From the NCBI RefSeq assembly GCF_014274465.1, contig NZ_CP060394.1:4340001-4404000 (forward strand): a stretch of DNA of 64,000 nt, given 5' to 3'. The notes below the pieces were generated by a model, which made no database searches, was not told where the DNA came from, and saw nothing but the letters and a program-made list of their open reading frames with translations. The translations under genes were made by a program, and so were the position numbers. Below, in pieces: positions 25,694 to 33,547 of this stretch (the first letter of the stretch is position 1; every line of letters begins with the position of its first letter). The stretch comes from Alloacidobacterium dinghuense. GTDB lineage: Bacteria; Acidobacteriota; Terriglobia; Terriglobales; Acidobacteriaceae.

Positions 25694-27478
25694 TCAAATA
25701 CCCAAACGACGAAGGAAAGTTGAAGCAAGGCCCGCAAAATCGCCGCTTGTTCTCAGACGTTCGTTTTCCTCGCGCGTAAAGGAATTTGGTGCGTTCTCCC
25801 AATTATTGACTGCAAATTCCGCGGCAATCTCAGATGCCCTTCCTTGCACGGAGCCGATAAGCAGCACGGGCAGATTTCGCTTCCGTGCGAGCGCCATCTC
25901 CTCATCCACGCCGGGAACAATGCCCGGTCGGACAAGCCGACCGCCGATTGCAACGAGACCAACTGCAAACTCATCCGCGACCATTCTCTCGCGCATCAGC
26001 GTCAAGCTCGCATTGCGTCCCCCGGCTTTCGGGACGCCGATTACTGTTCCGTGGTTGTTGTATTGCGCCAGATCAGATACGAATTCCTTTGAGTAGTAAA
26101 GGTGTAGAGCATTTTCAACGTCGTTCGACCTCAACTGTCTTGCACTGGCGACAATGAGGGGCACGAAGGTTGGGTGGGCTCCGAACATGATTGTTCCACC
26201 GCGTTGGAGAATTCGTTGGGCGAAGGCACGCACTGCGTCAATGATGTCTTGCTGATCTTTCGGAGTGCAGCCATCAGGGAAAGCGCCAGAGATGATCACG
26301 CCCCGCTGCTTGCTGGCTTTGTGTTGCGGCGACATATAGTCCTCCAGACAATCGACATAATCTTCCGCACGGGCGGCAATCGGGCCTGTCTGAGACTTCA
26401 GAGTGTCTGGGATTGGACCGCGCAGGAGCAGCAGCCTCGCCGTGTACTTGCCAGGAAAGTCAGCAAGTCCACGAACATCGTCGGGACGTGGATGTGTGCC
26501 AAAAAACTGAACTAAATGGGTAGTGCATTCGAGCGGGTATGGCATTCCTTTCCCGCACACGATGCGAACCGCATTGATCAGCTTGTTGGGGTCTCTGATC
26601 TCGACATCAATGTTCTCCACTTCTTTCAGCCGGGCGTCGGCATCGAGGATCTGGACTGCGCTCTCACGCACTAGGTCGGCAGCAGCTGACACCGCTTGTT
26701 CCGCCTCGTCGGAGGTCACGGCTCCATCCTGAATGAAAAGGTGCGGCGTCGCGGCAGGGTGTGGAAAACTGTTTGGCAGACCGTGAGTTCCAACCTTGAT
26801 CCAAACGATTGGGATGCCATTGCGAAGGGCGATTCGCAGTTCCCGTTCGACCCATTCGGATGTGTACGCAAGCCGAGTATCGAAGAAGAGCACTGCGTCG
26901 CTTTGACGCAAGCGCGACTCAAGCACCTCCTGGGCGCTTTCACCAATTAAGATGTCCGCAAGGTCACGAAAACTGTTCTGGCTGAGAACTAGCAGCTTCT
27001 CCCAGAAAGCTCGCGCAAGGCTCTCTCCATCAGCGCGGCGGTGGCTGAGAAATAGCGAAAGACGGGATCTCATGAGCGAAGGTTGAATCATTGAAAGAAC
27101 TTCACGAGCAAATGCAGCTCCGGCCAGGTCGATATTTCGCTCTCCGCCCCGGAGCGCCAGGTATTCCGTGACATCAAAGCTCTGGCGCATGTTGGCCACA
27201 TCCGGAGGGCGGCGTGAAGACACGGTCATCGCAATCGGAAACGCGTGGCCTACCGACCGTAGCAGTTTAATCGCCGCGTTGCTGAGATTCACTTCGGTCG
27301 TTGGATTGAAAAAAATTGCTGTGTCGTTAGCTCCCGCCGTAACAAGTCGAACTGCCGCGTCGTTATCCAGTGGCGACGTAGGCACGTAACGCCGTAACGC
27401 TTGTTCGCACGTGGTACAGATCAGCGACGCACCTTCTGCATTGCATTTCGTGACCGATGGCGCGATAAGATAGATCAT
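25694..27478 (-). CDS. TIR-SLOG protein (putative NAD-derived signal sensor/effector)
   Basis: A 594-residue protein. The start at 27478 (MIYLIAPSVTK) has GAGGA about 10 bases upstream and lies 5 bp after the preceding gene; a longer frame to 27550 overlaps that gene. Residues 1-130 form an unassigned alpha/beta domain. Residues ~138-232 are a TIR domain (SRLSLFLSHRRADG, SDAVLFFDTRLAYTSEWVER) with Glu213 of the S-x-W-x-x-x-E pattern as candidate catalytic residue. Residues ~391-550 form a SLOG-type Rossmann domain (GVIISGAFPDG, GGTIMFGAHPT, AIGGRLVRPGIVPGVDEEMA). SLOG domains bind nucleotides, and in Thoeris ThsA they sense TIR-made cADPR isomers. TIR and SLOG in one chain suggests production and sensing of such a signal, or SLOG-gated NADase activity. 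Confidence 0.8.
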   Translation of the reverse strand: MIYLIAPSVTKCNAEGASLICTTCEQALRRYVPTSPLDNDAAVRLVTAGANDTAIFFNPTTEVNLSNAAIKLLRSVGHAFPIAMTVSSRRPPDVANMRQSFDVTEYLALRGGERNIDLAGAAFAREVLSMIQPSLMRSRLSLFLSHRRADGESLARAFWEKLLVLSQNSFRDLADILIGESAQEVLESRLRQSDAVLFFDTRLAYTSEWVERELRIALRNGIPIVWIKVGTHGLPNSFPHPAATPHLFIQDGAVTSDEAEQAVSAAADLVRESAVQILDADARLKEVENIDVEIRDPNKLINAVRIVCGKGMPYPLECTTHLVQFFGTHPRPDDVRGLADFPGKYTARLLLLRGPIPDTLKSQTGPIAARAEDYVDCLEDYMSPQHKASKQRGVIISGAFPDGCTPKDQQDIIDAVRAFAQRILQRGGTIMFGAHPTFVPLIVASARQLRSNDVENALHLYYSKEFVSDLAQYNNHGTVIGVPKAGGRNASLTLMRERMVADEFAVGLVAIGGRLVRPGIVPGVDEEMALARKRNLPVLLIGSVQGRASEIAAEFAVNNWENAPNSFTREENERLRTSGDFAGLASTFLRRLGI

Positions 27479-27483
27479 AGTCT

Positions 27484-27900
27484 TTATCCTCGCGTTACTA
27501 ACCACCAGGCGGAAAAACCAAGAAGCACAATCAGAAGATGGATACTCCACACAGCCGGTCGTGCGAGCCCGTCACAGAAATACGACCTGCTCGTCGTCAA
27601 GGGAGCCATATCGAAACCGCCCCATTTGTCGTCCGTCTCCCCTTTTACGCGGTCAAACAGATCCCGGTAGCAACGTTCCAGGAACATGTAATAGCCGTCA
27701 ATCGTCCAGAATGCCAGCGGCGGAAGGAGAGCAAGAAGCACAAGGCGCGGATTTGAATGCTCAGCAGTAGCGAGCCCGATCAAGGCCGTTGTGAGTGCGA
27801 CGGACCAGCCCTTTGCTGTCATCGAGTTCCCCGCCATGCGAGTTACTACTCCTTGGACGAACTCAAGGTGCTTTAAGCGTTGCTCGCTTATACCGGGCAT
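27484..27900 (-). CDS. Small multi-TM protein, SLATT-like, partner of the TIR-SLOG protein
   Basis: A 138-residue membrane protein. The start at 27900 has AGGAGG 8 bases upstream; the open frame continues to 28059 without support. The N-terminal helix (SEQRLKHLEFVQGVVTRMAG) precedes two close TM segments (~30-46 and ~51-68, KGWSVALTTALIGLATA, LVLLALLPPLAFWTIDGYY) and a third TM lies near the C-terminus (~118-134). The pattern N-S-x-x-x-K-G-W plus a TM hairpin resembles 2TM proteins that associate with SLOG or SMODS genes (SLATT-like). It is the first gene of a two-gene operon with the TIR-SLOG protein. Likely a membrane effector or anchor of the system; inference. Confidence 0.65.
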   Translation of the reverse strand: MPGISEQRLKHLEFVQGVVTRMAGNSMTAKGWSVALTTALIGLATAEHSNPRLVLLALLPPLAFWTIDGYYMFLERCYRDLFDRVKGETDDKWGGFDMAPLTTSRSYFCDGLARPAVWSIHLLIVLLGFSAWWLVTRG

Positions 27901-28195
27901 CGCATTTCCTCCTGGGGCGAAGCGATCTCTACGGAAACCAGCCGTATTGACCGAGAATACCGCGAAATTCGGCACTCCGAGCAAGGGGGTTCGCGCCTGC
28001 AACTTGCCGGTCCAACGGACGCCACAAGGGTCGCTAACAGCGAACCGGTTCGAAGACAACGCGCGTTTATCGTTTGCAGAAAGGCCCGAAGGGCTGTGAT
28101 GTTGTGATGTTCGAGCTTTTTAGACCACATGACTGGCAGAGAGTAACCTGTTTAGAATTAGCGTGTTGCAGCTGATTCATGAGGCCCTAAGGTGA

Positions 28196-28319
28196 AGCTT
28201 CCACCTTATGCGTAAATTATCACGGAAAGTTTCATCTTATGGGGTCGTGAACTTTAATGTTATGGGGTACCGCGCACGGCAAACTACTGATTCCTCGTGC
28301 GCCGAACTTTCACCTTATG
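28196..28319 (-). repeat. Right-end array of 15-bp boxes
   Basis: Reverse-strand boxes: CATAAGGTGAAAGTT (28319-28305), CATAACATTAAAGTT (28264-28250), CATAAGATGAAACTT (28241-28227), CATAAGGTGGAAGCT (28210-28196). They point opposite to the left array. The innermost box also carries the CGCATAAGG terminus-like context, and a head-to-head partial box (CTAAGGTGAAGCTT) overlaps it at 28187-28200, so the end may contain a nested older terminus. Confidence 0.8.
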
Positions 28320-28356
28320 CGTAAACCCACACGCGGACTGGCCGTCCGGGGCAAAC

Positions 28357-28387
28357 GAAACAGCCCCAGTTTTACTGGGGCTGTTTC
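28357..28387. terminator. Terminator, probably the original nrdJ terminator
   Basis: 14-bp stem GAAACAGCCCCAGT (28357-28370), loop TTT, ACTGGGGCTGTTTC (28374-28387), then ATTTCTT. It lies 26 bases outside the right end of the element. With the element removed it would sit about 55-60 bases after the nrdJ stop codon. Confidence 0.75.
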
Positions 28388-28430
28388 ATTTCTTCCCTAA
28401 TTCCCCATTGTCTCGGCGATGCGGCGCAGG

Positions 28431-29150
28431 CTAAAGAAAAGCTTTCCGCATTTCTTCTATCGTCGCCCGAATCCGCCTGACAATTTCGATCAGCGGCTCC
28501 TTGTCCCGTTCGGAACGGTATTTTTTTCCCAATTCTCTTACCAACGATGTCGGAAAACTTCGGCGAGGCCGTCGTGGTGCGGGACCATCAATCCGTTCAA
28601 TCTCTTCTAAGATTGCAAACATCGCCGTCAAACCCACGCCTGTGCCTGAGGGCCTGAAAGGCAGATCTGAACGATTCAATTTATCTAGATATCCGTCAAG
28701 TTGCTCAAGATTCTCTCTGAATAAATCAACGGCCTTTTCTTTGTCGGGACGCTTCCATGGCCATTGCAGGACCGTCGTCGCCCTTTGTTCAAAGATTTCG
28801 AGATAGTGCTCTAGCCCTTTCGTTGCATCGATCAATTGTAGACGTAGCTTATCAATGTGAAGATAATCGTCGATCCTCTTCTTCAGCTCTCGAATTGCCG
28901 TCGGATCATCTGTAGAGTTGACTGTTTGCTCGACAATCTCGTCATATTCTTGCTCCAGCCCTACAATTGCACCCTTGCAAGCCTCAAGAAAACTGGCACA
29001 TCTCTCCACTTCTGTTCTTCTGTCGTCCTTGGCTTCGCGGAGAGACTGTTCGACCCTTGTGAGGGCGATGTCGATAGCCTTCTTGCCCAAATACAAAGTC
29101 GCTGGGTCTACTGGCACCGAAATGACCTTCCCCGTGAGAAGAGCCCACAC
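28431..29150 (-). CDS. Predicted coiled-coil protein of unknown function
   Basis: A 239-residue, almost entirely helical, charged protein (e.g. ALTRVEQSLREAKDDRRTEV, DLFRENLEQLDGYLDKLNRS, EPLIEIVRRIRATIEEMRKA). The start at 29150 is GTG, and internal starts are possible. Residues 12-28 (SVPVDPATLYLGKKAIDIA) are less charged. No signal peptide, TM segment or known motif. It lies just outside the TIR element and is oriented with it. It could be part of an accessory or defence cluster, but nothing in the sequence proves a role. Confidence 0.55.
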   Translation of the reverse strand: MWALLTGKVISVPVDPATLYLGKKAIDIALTRVEQSLREAKDDRRTEVERCASFLEACKGAIVGLEQEYDEIVEQTVNSTDDPTAIRELKKRIDDYLHIDKLRLQLIDATKGLEHYLEIFEQRATTVLQWPWKRPDKEKAVDLFRENLEQLDGYLDKLNRSDLPFRPSGTGVGLTAMFAILEEIERIDGPAPRRPRRSFPTSLVRELGKKYRSERDKEPLIEIVRRIRATIEEMRKAFL

Positions 29151-29289
29151 ACTGACTGTATACCCAATTTGCTCAGAGTAATTGTGGTCACTGGAAGTTG
29201 AGCTTTACAAACGAACGGCAGGAACAAATTCTTGGGTTCACCCGCTAACTTCCCCCTAGACTAAAGCGACTTGTCTTTTGTGCTAACCA

Positions 29290-31065
29290 TTACAACAAGA
29301 TCCCGACTGCAAGGTTAGCTTGTCCAGCCCAGCCCGAGTTGGGTGCGGTCTGCCAGTTGTGATAGAGGTTCTTGTCGGTTCCGACGTAGAAGACCTCAAG
29401 CCGACCATCCTGGTTCTGTCCGACCGCGATCTGCAGGGCAGCTCCCCCCAGGGCAGCTTGTCCAGCCCAGCCCGAGTTGGGTGCGGTCTGCCAGTTGTGA
29501 TAGAGGTTCTTGTCGGTTCCGACGTAGAAAACCTCAAGCCGACCATCCTGATTCTGTCCTACCGTGATCTGCAGGGCAGCGCCACCCAGGGCAGCTTCTC
29601 CAGCCCAGGCCGCCGAGTTGGGTGCGGTTTGCCAGTTGTGATAAATATTGTTGTCGGTTCCGACGTAGAAAACCTCAAGCCGACCATCCTGATTCTGTCC
29701 TACCGTGATCTGCAGGGCAGCTCCCCCCAGGGCAGCTTCTCCGGCCCATAGCGAATTGGGTGCGGTTTGCCAGTTGTGATAAATGTTGTTGTCGGTTCCG
29801 ACATAGAAAACCTCAAGTCGACCATCCTGGTTCTGTCCGACCGTGATCTGCAGGGCAGCTCCCCCCAGGGCAGCTTCTCCAGCCCAGCCCGAGTTGGGTG
29901 CGGTTTGCCAGTTGTGATAAATGTTGTTGTCGGTTCCGACATAGAAAACCTCAAGTCGACCATCTTGGTTCTGTCCGACCGTGATCTGCAGGGCAGCGCC
30001 TCCCAGGGCAGCTTCTCCGGCCCATAGCGAATTGGGTGCGGTTTGCCAGTTGTGATAGATGTCGTTGTTGGTTCCGACGTAGAAAACCTCAAGCCGCCTG
30101 CCTAGATTCTGTGCTGCAGTGATCTGTTTCGCACGCCCCCCCAAGGCGGCTAAGTCGGGAGTAAGGGCAGTCCAGCCCGAGTTGGGTGCGGTCTGCCAGT
30201 CATGATAGATCGTGGCATCATAGCCTAGGTAGAAAACCTCGACTCTTCCATCTTGGTTTTGTTGAACCGCAATCTGGTTCGCGGTACTAGTTGGAAAGGA
30301 AGGGATGGAACCTCCGTTCGGAAAGCCTGGACTTGAGACGACCTCAACGATATACGAACCCGATGCGGGGGTACTTGGATCGTGAAACTGATAGTGGGTG
30401 TGAAAGAATCCGCGATACGTTCCGCTCGGCCAGTTGGAAACTGCAATCGGCGTGGTGTGGGCCGGGTTACCGATATCCAAGGCGATCGTGGCGTTGTCAA
30501 CACCAGGATTGTCTGGATCGTAGATGAAAATGCTGAGATTGGTTCCGTTCAGGTCGTAGCCCCAGGCAAGAACTTGATGACACATTCCTAGGTCCTGCAG
30601 GCCTGTGAGAACTCCGATAGTCGGTGGCTCTTGACCATGAACAAGACCGAGAGGAGAAAGCAGGTTTCTGTCTAGATCCGCCTTAATCTTCGGCCACTCT
30701 TCATTAATCTCGTGCCATGCAAGGCCATGCGCGATCAACGTATCATGATCAGACATTTGGATCCAGGAGAGATACTGGTTCACATCGTCGTAATCGAAGC
30801 TGTTGGTCAAGCGAGCAACTATGTAGTTGAATGCTGAAGTTCCTCCAGCCGGGTTTACCGGACCTGTCCGCGGCGGCAAGAGTCCAGCGTTAAATAGGTC
30901 TGCTACCGCAAAAACCATGCCTCCACACAGCCCATTGGAAGCATTTCCAATTGAGATGTTTTGACCAAGGAGACTAAGCGTATAGTCAGGAATGTTGGGC
31001 CAGCTGTTGCCAAATTGCACTCCATTGATGCTAGGAAGAAACTTCTGCACGCGGGTACTTGCCAT
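29290..31065 (-). CDS. Cysteine-peptidase-like domain fused to a seven-repeat PLL/DUF346-type lectin
   Basis: A 591-residue protein with GGAG 9 bases before its ATG. Residues ~1-250 look like a papain/C39-fold domain: NGLCGGMVFAVADLF (candidate Cys nucleophile), DLGMCHQVLAWGYDL (candidate His), FIYDPDNPGVD (candidate Asp/Asn). From ~265 there are seven repeats of ~46 residues with the core GRLEVFYVGTDNNIYHNWQT and APNSGWAGEAALGG; these match PLL-type / DUF346 fucose-binding propeller lectins, and seven repeats make one complete propeller. No signal peptide is seen, so it may leave by another route or act after lysis. Possible glycan-targeted protease or toxin; this is inference. Confidence 0.75.
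   Translation of the reverse strand: MASTRVQKFLPSINGVQFGNSWPNIPDYTLSLLGQNISIGNASNGLCGGMVFAVADLFNAGLLPPRTGPVNPAGGTSAFNYIVARLTNSFDYDDVNQYLSWIQMSDHDTLIAHGLAWHEINEEWPKIKADLDRNLLSPLGLVHGQEPPTIGVLTGLQDLGMCHQVLAWGYDLNGTNLSIFIYDPDNPGVDNATIALDIGNPAHTTPIAVSNWPSGTYRGFFHTHYQFHDPSTPASGSYIVEVVSSPGFPNGGSIPSFPTSTANQIAVQQNQDGRVEVFYLGYDATIYHDWQTAPNSGWTALTPDLAALGGRAKQITAAQNLGRRLEVFYVGTNNDIYHNWQTAPNSLWAGEAALGGAALQITVGQNQDGRLEVFYVGTDNNIYHNWQTAPNSGWAGEAALGGAALQITVGQNQDGRLEVFYVGTDNNIYHNWQTAPNSLWAGEAALGGAALQITVGQNQDGRLEVFYVGTDNNIYHNWQTAPNSAAWAGEAALGGAALQITVGQNQDGRLEVFYVGTDKNLYHNWQTAPNSGWAGQAALGGAALQIAVGQNQDGRLEVFYVGTDKNLYHNWQTAPNSGWAGQANLAVGILL
29321..30100. repeat. 138-bp tandem DNA repeats encoding lectin blades
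   Basis: Nearly identical units with a 138-bp period (e.g. TGTCCAGCCC at 29321 and again at 29459; one unit is 3 bp longer through an extra Ala codon). The five C-terminal repeat units are almost identical at DNA level, while the two N-terminal ones (about 30100-30290) have diverged, which suggests recent duplication or gene conversion. Confidence 0.85.
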
Positions 31066-31698
31066 AAGAATCTCCAGTTAGTAATTGTCTACTCGTGTTG
31101 ACCTTACTTTTCGGTCGGCCAGGATGAAGTTGCGGAAGCCAGCGAACACTTGGCGTTTCTTCAGCGTGTCTGTAGATGACTCCCAGAGGGGCCCCACCGC
31201 CAGGAACTGTTATTGCTCTCATATTGCACCTATCTCAGTCGGGTGGGCGCCCCACTCGAGCCTTTTTTTGCCTGACCTCTTCCCGATTCCGGCCCGCCGA
31301 CACCACAATCTCTGGCCTTAACCTCCAATTTCTGGCAGAAATTTGCGCTTAAGTGCCTGCAAACGGCAAGAAATCACATCAAAATGCTGTCAAGCCCCCA
31401 AGGCCCTCGAACTCAACCTAAACCGCACATTTTAAAAGAAATAAAGCCTCAGGTAATTTGGCGTACTATTTGGCCCAACCTGCTAAAATAAAAATAAAAG
31501 CAGAAATCAAAAGGAACGCCCGCTTGCGCGGGCGTTTTTCATTGCAGGAGAAACCGAGGACCCTCCCGTAAGTAATTGAAAACACTAGAAACCACCTAAC
31601 TCAAGCAGAATCAGCAGCATAGCGGGGGATGATTCCCCGCTAAACCATTGAAAATAAAAGAAAGGAAAACTGGGACGGGGGAGGGGATACGCTTCCGG
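31066..31698. other. Intergenic region with a lone terminator
   Basis: No gene was recognised. A strong plus-strand hairpin, AACGCCCGC (31515-31523), loop TTGC, GCGGGCGTT (31528-31536) followed by TTTC, is a terminator with no obvious plus-strand gene before it; it could end a small RNA or be a remnant. The stretch 31330-31510 is AT-rich. Confidence 0.5.
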
Positions 31699-32286
31699 CT
31701 AGCAGCAGTCATCCCCTTTGCGAGCCTTGTTGGCCTCGATCAGGATCAAGGGCACCAGCGCCAGCGCTGCGACACTGTCGATCCACGGAAGGTGAAAAAC
31801 GGTGTTCAGCGCAATGCCTGCAAGAGCGATCCACGACATGTACGCGCAGACAGAACTCTGCACCGCGTCGGCGCGCAATGCCTTGCTGCACGTTTGCGCG
31901 GACAGCTCGCGCTTCCTGAGTCCGAGCCAGGGCATGATGATCGCAGCCGCCAGCAAAATGCCGATCCCCAGGTAAGAACCTTTTGCTTCGGACATTTTCA
32001 GCGCCAGGGATGCGCCGGAGCTGAGTGCGATGAAGACGGCCAGCGCGTAGAGCATGATCATGGCCATGCGTCTGGCAAGCTGCTCCATGTGGTCGCCCGA
32101 GTAGAAACGGTGCAGCACAACGGCGGCAGAGAACAACTCAATGGCGCTATCGCCGCCGAAGGCCGCCAGCGCCAGGCTGTGAGCCCGAAGGCCGGAACCG
32201 ACAGCGACTGCAAACTCGACGGTCATCCAGGCAACGGTGATCCATTGCAGGCGAATGACGGCGCGGTTCTGCGTGGTGAGTTGCAT
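31699..32286 (-). CDS. CDF-superfamily-like cation transporter
   Basis: A 195-residue inner-membrane protein with about five to six TM segments (QWITVAWMTVEFAVAVGSGL, AMIMLYALAVFIALSSG, YLGIGILLAAAIIMPWLGL, WIALAGIALNTVF, VAALALVPLILIEA). It fits the transmembrane half of cation diffusion facilitators: GGDSAIELFSAAVV (position of the metal-binding D-x-x-x-D/E in TM2) and ALRADAVQSSVCAYMS (second site, D in TM5). The usual cytosolic C-terminal domain is missing, as in short 'cation transporter' relatives. The C-terminal DDCC could bind metal. It is transcribed after rpmB but a terminator separates them. Confidence 0.75.
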   Translation of the reverse strand: MQLTTQNRAVIRLQWITVAWMTVEFAVAVGSGLRAHSLALAAFGGDSAIELFSAAVVLHRFYSGDHMEQLARRMAMIMLYALAVFIALSSGASLALKMSEAKGSYLGIGILLAAAIIMPWLGLRKRELSAQTCSKALRADAVQSSVCAYMSWIALAGIALNTVFHLPWIDSVAALALVPLILIEANKARKGDDCC

Positions 32287-32302
32287 AAGTTCCAGAATAC
32301 AA

Positions 32303-32328
32303 AAGGCCCCGGAATTTACCGGGGCCTT
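32303..32328 (-). terminator. Terminator after rpmB (minus strand)
   Basis: AAGGCCCCGG (32303-32312) pairs with CCGGGGCCTT (32319-32328); read on the minus strand it is followed by TTGTATTC. Confidence 0.75.
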
Positions 32329-32354
32329 GGTACTCGCGAACGGGGATCCGCGAG

Positions 32355-32543
32355 TTAAGCCTTTTCGACCTTGCCGCTCTTGATGCAGGTCGTGCAGACG
32401 CGCAGACGCTTGGCTCCGCCATTGACCTTCGCCTTTACCGGGCGAAGATTGACGTTCCAGCGCCGCTTGGTGATGTTGTGCGCGTGCGAGATATTGTTAC
32501 CGAATTGCGGGCCTTTGCCGCAGACATCGCAAACCTGAGCCAT
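32355..32543 (-). CDS. rpmB: 50S ribosomal protein L28
   Basis: A 62-residue protein with the L28 signature [38 protein letters not shown] and the C-terminal [14 protein letters not shown]. The paired C-x-x-C motifs (CDVC, CTTC) are of the zinc-binding C+ form of L28. It is a large-subunit ribosomal component and the only core gene between the two mobile elements. Confidence 0.97.
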   Translation of the reverse strand: MAQVCDVCGKGPQFGNNISHAHNITKRRWNVNLRPVKAKVNGGAKRLRVCTTCIKSGKVEKA

Positions 32544-32700
32544 GACTCACTCCAAAATCCTGAACTTTCGCGCAGACCAGAACCCGCTGTTACTGCATTC
32601 ATCGCGATGTGCGAGAAGGGCGGGCAAGCAGACAGTCCGATGCCCATACTGGTGCCGAATCTCTAGTTTACCCAAAAGTGCCTTGAGAGGCAAGGATAAC

Positions 32701-32742
32701 GCCATGTTGGTAGTGTCCTAATTTCGCGAGCGGCTCACGTAT
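32701..32742 (+). repeat. Target duplication and left terminal inverted repeat
   Basis: GCCATGTT (32701-32708), then GGTAGTGTCCTAATTTCG (32709-32726), continuing to ...CGGCTCACGTAT (32742). The inner part GAGCGGCTCACGTATGG is identical to the right half of the operator in the transposase promoter (34046-34061). Confidence 0.9.
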
Positions 32743-32857
32743 GGAGATTAAGGCTGTGGAAAACTTAGTTGCAGGGGCGACGGCGGATTTTCCGCCTAAT
32801 TATCGAAAACGAGAATCATTGTCTATACTCCCTGTGAATTCAAAGAGAGTTAAGGCA

Positions 32858-33547
32858 ATGACAATTGCTGTAGGGTTTCACTGTGACGACGGAATAGTCA
32901 TAGCGGCGGATCGGCAATTTACCTCGCAAGGGTTCTTCAAGTATCACGAAGAGAAATTTGCCTTTGAAGACAAAGGTGATCTTTCCACTCGAATCATATT
33001 TGTTTTTTCGGGCGATCCTGGTTTGTTTAAAGAGGCTCACCAAAAGATTATGGGCTTTCTACGGTTAGCTGAACTTCCCACCGTTGATCTAGTACAGCAA
33101 ACCGTGGAAGGCGTTCTGACCAGCATGGGATGGAAAGAACACTTCTTAGATAACAGTCTTTTTATGTTGGTCGGGGTGGTAGAGCCGTTTGAAAACCCTG
33201 TACTGCTTGTGTTCAACAATCGGTCTCTGCATCAGGCCGGAAAGGGAGTACAAACAATCGGCTGTGGCGATACGTCCTTGATTCGATATTTAGGAGATCA
33301 TCTCTATCAAGAGAGCCTCAAGCGGTCAGAAGGAATCGCTTTGGCTGCATACCTGATTAAGAAGGCTACTCAATACGTCGATTATTGCGGGGAGCCTATT
33401 GACGTGTTTTGCTTGGATGACTACTCAGGAGTCGTAACGGTTTCGCAAGAAGAGATCAAAGCTGCCGTCCAGAAAATGGAAAGCCAAGAAAGCCAGATGT
33501 ACGATCTGCTTATTCAGAAGCCTTTTTCTTCGCCCACCGAGCCATAA
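32858..33547 (+). CDS. Proteasome-like Ntn hydrolase (transposon passenger)
   Basis: A 229-residue protein. The start at 32858 is preferred over an upstream ATG (32741) because it places Thr directly after Met, as in proteasome beta-type subunits: T-I-A-V-G-F-H with Thr1 as N-terminal nucleophile after Met removal, Asp17 (GIVIAADRQ) exactly at the canonical spacing and Lys32 (HEEKFAF) at the canonical Lys33 region, then the S-G-D-P-G turn. These are the catalytic features of HslV/proteasome/Anbu-type Ntn hydrolases. The C-terminal ~25 residues are an extra tail (ESQESQMYDLLIQK). Its 3' end overlaps the convergent small gene by 38 bp. A passenger protease in an IS is unusual; the substrate is unknown. 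Confidence 0.75.
   Translation: MTIAVGFHCDDGIVIAADRQFTSQGFFKYHEEKFAFEDKGDLSTRIIFVFSGDPGLFKEAHQKIMGFLRLAELPTVDLVQQTVEGVLTSMGWKEHFLDNSLFMLVGVVEPFENPVLLVFNNRSLHQAGKGVQTIGCGDTSLIRYLGDHLYQESLKRSEGIALAAYLIKKATQYVDYCGEPIDVFCLDDYSGVVTVSQEEIKAAVQKMESQESQMYDLLIQKPFSSPTEP

Larger units (their letters stand above)
19079..28331. mobile_element. 9.25-kb transposon-like defence element with IS21-type ends, no transposase
   Basis: Both ends read TGTGGGTT..ACGCATAAGG facing inwards: left from 19079, right from 28331 on the minus strand. Including the flanking CGCG there are about 33 comparable positions with roughly four mismatches. Behind each terminus lie further 15-bp boxes (consensus CATAAGGTGAAAGTT). 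Multiple terminal transposase-binding-type repeats and a TGT terminus are features of IS21-family elements; this assignment is inference. CGCG flanks both sides (19075-19078 and 28332-28335) and could be a 4-bp target duplication, though it is self-complementary and may belong to the inverted repeat. The interior encodes two TIR modules and several unknown proteins but no recognisable transposase, so it would need to be mobilised in trans. Confidence 0.65.

Noticed and set aside
27901-28059. N-terminal extension of the SLATT-like protein
   Set aside because: AGGAGG lies 8 bases before the ATG at 27900, and the upstream codons are not protein-like.
29321-30100. Regular direct repeats suggesting a CRISPR array
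   Set aside because: The 138-bp units are coding repeats of lectin blades without spacers.
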